From: Comamonas fluminis
GTDB taxonomy: Bacteria > Pseudomonadota > Gammaproteobacteria > Burkholderiales > Burkholderiaceae_C
Length of the DNA: 64,000 nucleotides
NCBI RefSeq assembly: GCF_019186805.1
Contig: NZ_CP066783.1
Location: 3,733,501 to 3,797,500 of the forward strand
Direction: 5' to 3'
Position numbers and translations under genes: made by a program. How positions within the stretch are numbered: position 1 is the stretch's first letter; every line of letters begins with the position of its first letter. The notes under the pieces were generated by a model. It was not told the DNA's origin and made no database searches. It was given only the letters and a program-made list of their open reading frames with translations. This document shows positions 55,145-61,928 of the stretch, one piece after another.

Positions 55145-55549
55145 TCACACACCCCGGTTGCGCATCCAGTCTGCCGTGTTCATGAAGCTGGCTTTGAGGC
55201 GGGTGCGCAAGGCCTCTGGCACGCCGGTTTCGCCCATGGCCTGATCCATGCAGGCCACCCACTGGTCACGCTCCTGAATGCCAATCGAAAACGGCATATG
55301 GCGCATGCGCAGGCGCGGGTGACCAAAGCGCTCCTGATAGTAGTCAGGGCCGCCCAGCCAGCCGCACAGAAACCAGAACAGCTTCTGGCGCGCATCTTCC
55401 AGCGTGCTGCCGTGGGCGGCGCGCAGTTCCTTGTAGCCTGGCTCCAGGTCCATCAGGTCATAAAAGCGCGCAACCAGTTGCTGAACTTTTTCTTCCCCGC
55501 CAATCCATTCGTAGGGCGTGTCAAACGGTGGCTTTTCTTCTATCTGCAT
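55145..55549 (-). CDS. Group II truncated haemoglobin
   Basis: I choose ATG 55549 (MQIEEKPPFDTPYEWIGGEE); the frame is open 39 codons upstream but without coding character. The protein has 134 residues. The 2-on-2 globin features are IGGEEKVQQLVARFYDLMDL, LFWFLCGWLGGPDYYQERFG, and the proximal His in GHPRLRMRHMPFSIG. Such proteins bind oxygen or nitric oxide and may detoxify reactive nitrogen species. It is a single leftward gene. Confidence 0.94.
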   Translation of the reverse strand: MQIEEKPPFDTPYEWIGGEEKVQQLVARFYDLMDLEPGYKELRAAHGSTLEDARQKLFWFLCGWLGGPDYYQERFGHPRLRMRHMPFSIGIQERDQWVACMDQAMGETGVPEALRTRLKASFMNTADWMRNRGV

Positions 55550-55649
55550 GGTGCTTTGGGTTACGGATTGGGTTGCGGCGTAATGCGTGCATTGTCCTTG
55601 CCAGCGCTTCCCCTGCGCTGACGCAAGGCAATTTATGTATAAAAGCAGA

Positions 55650-55692
55650 CCATAGCGCAAAGACATCCAGCGCTTACAGCTATGAATTTTGA
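55650..55692 (-). repeat. Dispersed intergenic palindrome, copy 7
   Basis: On the minus strand it reads aaaattcatagctgtaagcg, ctggatgtc, tttgcgctatgg. The ATAGCTG box and both gcgct-type arms match the family. Confidence 0.65.
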
Positions 55693-55699
55693 TTAGCCA

Positions 55700-58237
55700 T
55701 CACTCCTGCGCCTGCCTCAGCGTCTGCATCACGGGTCGCCTCACCACCTCGCGCAGCGCCCACCATCCGGCCAGCCAGGCCAGCGCAGCGCCCGCCAGTG
55801 CGCCCACCAGCGGAGCCCACCACAGCACGCTCCACTCAAAATCAAACACCCAGCGCGCCAGTGCCCATCCCACGGCCAGGGCCACACAACTGGCCAGAAA
55901 GCCTGCCATCAGGCCCACGCCCGCCAGCTCGGCGCTTTGCACCTGCTGCAACAGGCCTGATCTTGCGCCCACGGCACGCATGATGGCGTACTCACGCGCC
56001 CGCTCCTCGCGCGTGCCGGTGACCGATGCGAACAACACCACCAGCCCCGCCACCAGCGTGAAGCCAAAGAGAAACTCCACCGCACGAATGACCTGATCCA
56101 TCACCCGCTGCACCTGGGCCAGTGTGCTGCTCAGATCGACATTGGTAATGTTCGGAAACTGGTTGACCAGCGCATTGTCAAAGCCCGCTGTGCCCGGCGC
56201 GCGATAGGCGGCCAGATAGGTCACGGCCACGTTCTCCAGGTGCTTGACCGGGTAGATAACAAAGAAGTTGGCCCGCATCGAACTCCAGTCCACCTTGCGC
56301 AAGCTGGTAATACGTGCCTCGCTTTCCTGCCCGCCCACATCAAAGCGCACCCTGTCGCCCAGCTTCAGGCCCAGCGTCTTGGCAATGCCTTCTTCCATGC
56401 TGATGGCGCCTTCCTCGCCCGCTGTCCAGTGGCCACCCACAATCTGGTTGTGCTCGGGCATGGTCTCGGATGTGGAGATATTGAACTCTCTGTCCACCAG
56501 CCGCTTGGCACGGTCTTCGGCATAGTCATCGGGTGTGACATCTTTGCCATTGATGGCAATCAGGCGGCCACGAATCATGGGAAACCAGTCATAGCTTTGC
56601 ACGCCCGCTTTCTTCAAGGCCGCCTGAAAGTCCTGCGCCTGATCGGGCTGAACGTTGATGACAAAGCGATCCGGCGCATTGGCAGGCGTGGCCTTGCGCC
56701 AGCTGGCAATCAAGTCGGTGCGCAGCAACACCAGCAGCACCAGCGCCAGCAGCCCCACGGCCAGCGAGCTGACCTGCACCACCGCATACACAGGCTTGGC
56801 CGACACCTGGCGCGTAGCCATCACCAGCCAGCGCGGGGCCGTTGCCTCATTCACCACCCGGCGCAGCAGCTTGACGGCCAGCCAGGCCAGGCCCGCAAAC
56901 AGCAGCACCGCCACGGCAAAGCCACCCACGGCAATCAAGCCCAGCTTCACATCGCGGCTGGCCGCCATCAGCAAGGCCGCAAAGCCGGCCACACCCACGC
57001 CCAGCACCAGCCAGGAAGCGGGTCTGATAGTCCCCAGGTCGCGCCGCATCACGCGCAGCGGTGGCACTTGCGCCAGTTGCAGCACGGGCGGCAGGCCAAA
57101 GGCCAGCAGCAAAGTCATGCCCATGCCCACGCCAAACACCGCAGGCCAGATGCTGGCAGCAGGCAGCGCCGCATCCACCAGCCCGGCCAGCAGCCAGACA
57201 AAGACATGGTGCACACCCCAGCCCAGCAACACACCAGCCACACTGGCCGCCAGGCCGATACAGGCAAACTCCACCACATAGCTCATGGCAATGCGGCGCT
57301 GGCTTTGGCCCAGCACGCGCAGCATGGCCGATGCATCCAGGTGGCTGTTGGCAAACGCCCGCGCAGCCAGCGCCACGGCCACGGCAGATAGCAGTGCGGA
57401 CAGCAGCGCCACCAGACTCAGAAATTTCTCGGCCCGGTCCAGCGTCTGGCGCATCTCGGGGCGGCCGCTTTCCAGCGACTCAATACGCACACCATGCAGG
57501 CTCTTGGCCTGCTCTTGTGCCCAGCTCAGATAGGCTTTGGCCGCCTGCTCGCCCGCACGCCCCATCTCAGCCACGGAAGCCACAGCCAGCCGATAGGTGA
57601 TACGGCTCGCAGGCTGCACCAGCCGCGTTGCCGCCAGGTCATCGCTGTTGATCATCACGCGCGGCGCAAAGCTCATGAAGCCTGCGCCCCGGTCCGGCTC
57701 AATGGCGATGATGTGAGAGATATGAAAGCTGGCATCGCCCAGCAGCAGCCGGTCGCCCAGCTTCAGGCCCAGCGCCTCCAGCAGCGGCGCATCGACCCAG
57801 ACATACCCGCTTTCTGGCGTGGCCCGCACTTCCAGATCAGGCTGACCTGGCCCCTGATTCAGATGCAGCACGCCGCGCAGCGGGTAACCCACCGCCACGC
57901 TTTTGAGGGCCACCAGACGGCTGGCACCGCCCTGCGCCTGATCGGCCCGCGCCATGGTCGGAAAGCTGGCCGTTGCCAAGGTCTGCAACTTCTGCGCGTG
58001 GGCATGCTCCGTAAAGATCGCTGGCGCGGGGTTGTCGCTGACCACCACCACATCACCGCCCAGCAGCTGGCGCGCATCGCGCTGCAGACCGCCCTGCAGA
58101 CGGTCGGCAAAAAAGCCCACCGAGGTGAGGGCTGCCACGGCCAGCAGCACGGCCACAATAATCAGGCGCAGCTCTCCCGCGCGCAGGTCGCGCCACAGGT
58201 TGCGCAGTCCCAAAGTCCAGACAGATGATGCTTGCAT
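55700..58237 (-). CDS. FtsX-type ABC transporter permease (YbbP/LolC-like)
   Basis: I choose ATG 58237 (MQASSVWTLGLRNLWRDLRA), giving 845 residues; the frame is open 19 codons more. It has the double FtsX permease layout of the YbbP family: an N-terminal segment (LIIVAVLLAVAALTSVGFFA), a large periplasmic domain (about 50-255), a block of membrane segments (about 260-500), a second periplasmic domain and four final segments (about 705-840). Such permeases work with a cytoplasmic ATPase (YbbA or LolD type) in lipid or lipoprotein handling. No ATPase gene is adjacent, an oddity noted separately. Confidence 0.88.
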   Translation of the reverse strand: MQASSVWTLGLRNLWRDLRAGELRLIIVAVLLAVAALTSVGFFADRLQGGLQRDARQLLGGDVVVVSDNPAPAIFTEHAHAQKLQTLATASFPTMARADQAQGGASRLVALKSVAVGYPLRGVLHLNQGPGQPDLEVRATPESGYVWVDAPLLEALGLKLGDRLLLGDASFHISHIIAIEPDRGAGFMSFAPRVMINSDDLAATRLVQPASRITYRLAVASVAEMGRAGEQAAKAYLSWAQEQAKSLHGVRIESLESGRPEMRQTLDRAEKFLSLVALLSALLSAVAVALAARAFANSHLDASAMLRVLGQSQRRIAMSYVVEFACIGLAASVAGVLLGWGVHHVFVWLLAGLVDAALPAASIWPAVFGVGMGMTLLLAFGLPPVLQLAQVPPLRVMRRDLGTIRPASWLVLGVGVAGFAALLMAASRDVKLGLIAVGGFAVAVLLFAGLAWLAVKLLRRVVNEATAPRWLVMATRQVSAKPVYAVVQVSSLAVGLLALVLLVLLRTDLIASWRKATPANAPDRFVINVQPDQAQDFQAALKKAGVQSYDWFPMIRGRLIAINGKDVTPDDYAEDRAKRLVDREFNISTSETMPEHNQIVGGHWTAGEEGAISMEEGIAKTLGLKLGDRVRFDVGGQESEARITSLRKVDWSSMRANFFVIYPVKHLENVAVTYLAAYRAPGTAGFDNALVNQFPNITNVDLSSTLAQVQRVMDQVIRAVEFLFGFTLVAGLVVLFASVTGTREERAREYAIMRAVGARSGLLQQVQSAELAGVGLMAGFLASCVALAVGWALARWVFDFEWSVLWWAPLVGALAGAALAWLAGWWALREVVRRPVMQTLRQAQE

Positions 58238-58326
58238 GGCGTGAACGATAGCGCAGCCGCACAAGCCCACGTAGAACGCTGCCCACAGGAACACTGGGAT
58301 GATGGCAAATCACTACCATCAGCGCC

Positions 58327-59400
58327 ATGAATGCTGCGCCGACTGCCCCCACCCCTGAATTGACCGCCTTTGCCCACGCCATCCCCAAGATGGAGCTGCA
58401 CTGCCACCTGCTGGGTACGGTACGCAAGAACACGTTTATCGAGCTGGCCGAACGATCCACGGCCGCACTGACGCGAGAAGAGATCGAAGCCTTCTACACA
58501 CGCGGCGAAAAGCCTGTGGGTGTGCTGCGTGTGCTGCGCGCACTGGATCAATGGTTGCTGCAAACCCCGGCAGACCTGGAACGCATCACCTACGAATACC
58601 TGCAGGATGCCGCCGCCCACAACGTGCGCTATGCCGAATTTTTCTGGAACCCCACAGGCACGGTGCAATGCTCGGGCATGAGCTACGCGCAGGCCCAGCA
58701 GGCGATTCTTTCCGGTTCCGCCGCCGCGCAGAAGGACTGCGGCATACGCGGGCGACTGGTGCCATCGATTGACCGCGAAGCCCCGCCCGAAGCGGCTGTG
58801 CAGATGGTGCAATGGATGCTGGACAACCGCCATGAAGACGTGCCCGGCATCGGCATCGACTACCGCGAAAACGATCGCCCGCCCGAGCTGTTTCTGGAAG
58901 CCTATGCACTGGCGCGCAAAAACGGCCTCAAGACCACGGCCCACGCCAGCGAATTCGGCCTGCCCTGGAACAATCTGCAAACCGCCATCGAGCTGCTCAA
59001 GGTGGACCGTGTGGACCACGGCTACACCGTCATCGACAACCCCGAACTGGCCCAGCGCTGTGCTGATCTGGGCATGGTGTTCACCGTGGTGCCTACCAAC
59101 TCTTACTATCTGCGCACGCTGGCCCCTGAGCGCTGGGCGCTGGACCACCCCATTCGCCAAATGCCCTCCATGGGCCTGCGCGTGCACCCCAATACCGACG
59201 ACCCCACGCTGCACCATGTCAACCCCACGGGAGCCTGGACCAAGATGGTCAGCGACTTTGGTTTTTCCATGGATGACCTCAAAGGCTTCATGCTCAACGG
59301 CATAGATGCCGCCTGGATTGACGACAGTGAAAAGCGCAGCCTGCGCCCGCAGTGGAGCGCGGAATTTGATGCGCTTCGCACAGCACACCATTTCGATTAA
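58327..59400 (+). CDS. Adenosine deaminase family protein
   Basis: This 357-residue enzyme has the ADA metal and catalytic sites: PKMELHCHLLGTVRKNTFIE (HxH near residue 23), THHASEFGLPW-like TAHASEFGLPWNNLQ, VDHGYTVIDNPELAQRC and LRVHPNTDDPTLHHVNPTGA with the metal Asp pair. It deaminates adenosine, adenine or a related purine. The family split (adenosine versus adenine) cannot be made from this read. It may act with the periplasmic nucleotidase. It is divergent to the permease gene with a 90-bp gap. Confidence 0.92.
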   Translation: MNAAPTAPTPELTAFAHAIPKMELHCHLLGTVRKNTFIELAERSTAALTREEIEAFYTRGEKPVGVLRVLRALDQWLLQTPADLERITYEYLQDAAAHNVRYAEFFWNPTGTVQCSGMSYAQAQQAILSGSAAAQKDCGIRGRLVPSIDREAPPEAAVQMVQWMLDNRHEDVPGIGIDYRENDRPPELFLEAYALARKNGLKTTAHASEFGLPWNNLQTAIELLKVDRVDHGYTVIDNPELAQRCADLGMVFTVVPTNSYYLRTLAPERWALDHPIRQMPSMGLRVHPNTDDPTLHHVNPTGAWTKMVSDFGFSMDDLKGFMLNGIDAAWIDDSEKRSLRPQWSAEFDALRTAHHFD

Positions 59401-59405
59401 ATCTG

Positions 59406-59452
59406 CCTGAAGCGCTTATTCAATCAGCGCTATCAGCTATCAAATTTGAAGA
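59406..59452 (-). repeat. Dispersed intergenic palindrome, copy 8 (best match)
   Basis: On the minus strand it reads aaatttgatagctgatagcg, ctgattgaat, aagcgcttcaggca. It is the clearest copy, with TTTGATAGCTG, TAGCGCT and AAGCGCT boxes, just after the adenosine deaminase stop. Confidence 0.75.
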
Positions 59453-59463
59453 ATCCAACTTCC

Positions 59464-59868
59464 ATGCAAGAACCGTCCTCCTCCCCCGCAAGCACTTTGC
59501 AAGAGCTGCAAACGTCCCTCGAAAAGCTCAAAGAAACCGGCATCAAACTGGAAGCCACGCGCCAGCAATACGAGCAGAAAATGCAACGCTCCAGAAAATG
59601 GAACCTGTTTGCCGTAGTGCTTTCCGCAATGGTCTGCATCGTCGCCTGGGTCAACCACGCTTCGCCCTGGCTGCGCTGGGGCGTACTGCCCGTGGTGCTG
59701 TTTCTGGTGCTGTTCTTTGAAGCCATGCGCCGCCTGCTGGGCGTGACCATGCAAAGCAGCATTCGCCAGTTGAAGCTGCAAATCAGCGGGCTGGAAGCCA
59801 AGGTTGCCGAGGCACAAAACGCACCCACACCAGCCGCACCCGCACAAACACAGGAACCACAGCTATGA
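59464..59868 (+). CDS. Hypothetical membrane protein with coiled-coil ends
   Basis: I choose ATG 59464 (MQEPSSSPASTLQELQTSLE) over a TTG at 59446. The protein has 134 residues. A helical start (about 14-50) is probably coiled coil. Two hydrophobic segments follow (LFAVVLSAMVCIVAWV, then WGVLPVVLFLVLFFEAM), and a third helix (IRQLKLQISGLEAKVAEAQN) leads to a Pro/Ala tail. I know no family. Its stop overlaps the phosphatase gene by 4 nt, so both are coupled. Confidence 0.75.
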   Translation: MQEPSSSPASTLQELQTSLEKLKETGIKLEATRQQYEQKMQRSRKWNLFAVVLSAMVCIVAWVNHASPWLRWGVLPVVLFLVLFFEAMRRLLGVTMQSSIRQLKLQISGLEAKVAEAQNAPTPAAPAQTQEPQL

Positions 59869-60356
59869 AACAGACGCAACCCTTTCGCGTGCTCATGGTC
59901 TGCACCGGCAATATCTGCCGCAGCCCCACCGCGCACGGCGTGCTGGAAAAGATGGTGGCTGATGCGGGGCTTGAGCATCGGGTGCAAGTGGACTCGGCCG
60001 GCACACACAGCTACCACGTGGGCGACCCACCTGACGCCCGCAGCCAGCAGCACGCGCTGCGCCGTGGCTACGATCTGAGCGCTCAGCGCGCACGCCAGCT
60101 GACGCGCCAGGACTTTGACGATTTCGATCTGATTCTGGTCATGGACAGCGCCAATGAAATCGCTGCACGCCGCATTGCCACTGCCGCCCAGCAGCAGCGC
60201 ATGAAGCGCCTGACCGACTACTGCCAGCGCTTTGAAGACCGCGAAGTGCCAGACCCCTACTATGGCGGCGAGCGCGGGTTTGAACATGTGCTGGATCTGG
60301 TCGAAGACGCTTGCCAGAATCTGCTGCAAGCCCTTGCGCAAAATCATCAGACCTGA
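59865..60356 (+). CDS. Low-molecular-weight protein-tyrosine phosphatase
   Basis: This 163-residue enzyme has the signature loop VCTGNICRS (C13 to R19) at its N-terminus. The catalytic-acid region DPYYGGERGFEHVLDLVEDA lies near residue 127. VDSAGTHSYHVGDPPDARSQ is the typical second block. It removes phosphate from tyrosine or small molecules. No tyrosine kinase or exopolysaccharide gene is nearby. It overlaps the coiled-coil membrane protein gene by 4 nt, and a small gene follows 13 nt later. Confidence 0.94.
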   Translation: MKQTQPFRVLMVCTGNICRSPTAHGVLEKMVADAGLEHRVQVDSAGTHSYHVGDPPDARSQQHALRRGYDLSAQRARQLTRQDFDDFDLILVMDSANEIAARRIATAAQQQRMKRLTDYCQRFEDREVPDPYYGGERGFEHVLDLVEDACQNLLQALAQNHQT

Positions 60357-60369
60357 ACGGAGCGACGCT

Positions 60370-60678
60370 ATGCAGGTGGAGTGCAGCCATCACATCGACG
60401 CGGGCGAGCTGGATGCCGATGGCTACTACGATTACTACTACGAGTACGACATCTACCGCTTCACGCTGGGCGGCCTGAGCTTAGTCGTGCGCAGCTACAG
60501 CGACACCAGCACTCAGGCCAGCATACTGGGGCTAGAAGAGGCAGGAAAATCACGCGCGCTGCAGTTCAAGGACTTGCAGCGCCCCCTGGTGCAGCAGGCC
60601 AAGGCCCATCTGCAAGAACTGGGCAAGCAGGATGTACGCTGGTTCAATCCACGATATGCGCGCTATGACCCAGCCTGA
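60370..60678 (+). CDS. Hypothetical small protein
   Basis: This 102-residue protein (MQVECSHHIDAGELDADGYY start) has a Tyr/Asp-rich stretch (DADGYYDYYYEYDIYRF, about 16-32) followed by a beta-rich part (FTLGGLSLVVRSYSDTSTQA) and a helical end. No signal or membrane segment was seen. Its ATG has an AACGGAG ribosome site, and it follows the phosphatase by 13 nt, so they are probably co-transcribed. I recognise no family. Confidence 0.7.
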   Translation: MQVECSHHIDAGELDADGYYDYYYEYDIYRFTLGGLSLVVRSYSDTSTQASILGLEEAGKSRALQFKDLQRPLVQQAKAHLQELGKQDVRWFNPRYARYDPA

Positions 60679-60687
60679 GCCGCTCGC

Positions 60688-61617
60688 TCACGCCACTGCG
60701 CGACGGCCCCAGTTCATGACTGCCGTGCCCAGCACCGCCATTGCACCGCCAATCAGCATGGAGCTTTCAATGCTCTCGCCCAGCAGCAGTGCCGAAAGAA
60801 TCACCCCAATCACCGGCACCAGCGTGATATAGCCGGAAGCGGCACCAACACCCAGCGCCTTCACACCGGCGAAGTACCAGGCGTAAGCCAGCGCCGTTGC
60901 ACCCCAGGCCAGGAACAGCAATGCCCCCCAGGCCTTGGCAGAGCTGTGAAATGCTTGCGCAAAGCCCTGCGTTCCCTCCACACACAGGCTGCTAACCAGC
61001 AGCATCAGCGCGCCCAGTGTGGAGGTCACCGCGGTGGCAGACAGTGCATCCACACCATCCATCACCCAGCGCCCCAGCAAGGTGTAGCTGACCCAGCAGG
61101 CCACGCAGCCCAGAATCAACCATTCACCCACGCCCAGAGCGCCGTTAAAAACCTGCAGCGGATTGCCGTGCGAGATCACCACCACCGCGCCCATGGCGGC
61201 TACCGCCATGCCCAGCCCAATCACGCCGTTGATGCGCTCCTTGAAAATCCAGACGGCCAGCAGCAGGGTAAGAACAGGATTGAGCGTAATCAGCAGCGCA
61301 GCCTTGCCAGCCGGAATGTGCTGCAGCCCCATCAAGAACATGGCGGCATAGCCAAATACGCCTGTAGCACCCGCCAGCGCCATACCCATCCAGCGCTGGG
61401 CGCTCCACTTTTTGAGTGGACTAAAGCCCACGGTGCCATACATCCACGGCAGCAGCACTATGGCGGCCAGCAAAAAACGCAGGCTGGCGGCGGCCAGTGG
61501 CGGCATGTTCTGGGCAATCACTTTGCCTGCGGGCCAGGAAGCACCCCAGAGCAAAGCCATGCCAATCAGGCGCAGATGCGGCCCCAGCTGGGCAGCAGAA
61601 AATCGGGAAACTGTCAT
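60688..61617 (-). CDS. EamA/DMT-family exporter
   Basis: This 309-residue membrane protein has two EamA repeats with about ten hydrophobic segments (GMALLWGASWPAGKVIAQNM at the start, then AASLRFLLAAIVLLPWMYG, and AGKAALLITLNPVLTLLLAV; the second repeat ends VPVIGVILSALLLGESIESS). Members export metabolites or amino acids; the substrate is unknown. It is leftward, 68 bp after fdsD, and is probably a separate unit. Confidence 0.92.
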   Translation of the reverse strand: MTVSRFSAAQLGPHLRLIGMALLWGASWPAGKVIAQNMPPLAAASLRFLLAAIVLLPWMYGTVGFSPLKKWSAQRWMGMALAGATGVFGYAAMFLMGLQHIPAGKAALLITLNPVLTLLLAVWIFKERINGVIGLGMAVAAMGAVVVISHGNPLQVFNGALGVGEWLILGCVACWVSYTLLGRWVMDGVDALSATAVTSTLGALMLLVSSLCVEGTQGFAQAFHSSAKAWGALLFLAWGATALAYAWYFAGVKALGVGAASGYITLVPVIGVILSALLLGESIESSMLIGGAMAVLGTAVMNWGRRAVA

Positions 61618-61685
61618 ACAAAAACCAGAGACGCAAAGCGTGCGAAAAACCTGTCAAGCCTTGAACTATGACAGCTGCAAGCCTC

Positions 61686-61928
61686 TCATGCCACCACGCT
61701 GGCCAGCATTTTTTCATGGCGCAGCAACGCCTCTCGCACAATGGGCGAGAGGTGCTGAGCCTCCTCGGCCTGCGCCAGAGCAGTCAGCAAGTGCCCACGC
61801 ATGCGCGGATCCCAGAACTTCTGAATATGCTCTGCAATGCCGTGCAGGGCCTCGTCACGGTCAGGCATGGCTTCAAAAAATTCGCCAATACGGTTGGCCA
61901 TGCGGATCAGATTGCTCACGTCCATCAC
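61686..61928 (-). CDS. fdsD: NAD-dependent formate dehydrogenase delta subunit
   Basis: This 80-residue protein matches FdsD (NLIRMANRIGEFFEAMPDRD, then IAEHIQKFWDPRMRGHLLTA). The delta subunit is needed for activity or maturation of the FdsABG formate dehydrogenase. It overlaps the fdsA stop by 4 nt. In several relatives an fdhD/fdsC gene lies between A and D; here there is none. Confidence 0.92.
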   Translation of the reverse strand: MMDVSNLIRMANRIGEFFEAMPDRDEALHGIAEHIQKFWDPRMRGHLLTALAQAEEAQHLSPIVREALLRHEKMLASVVA

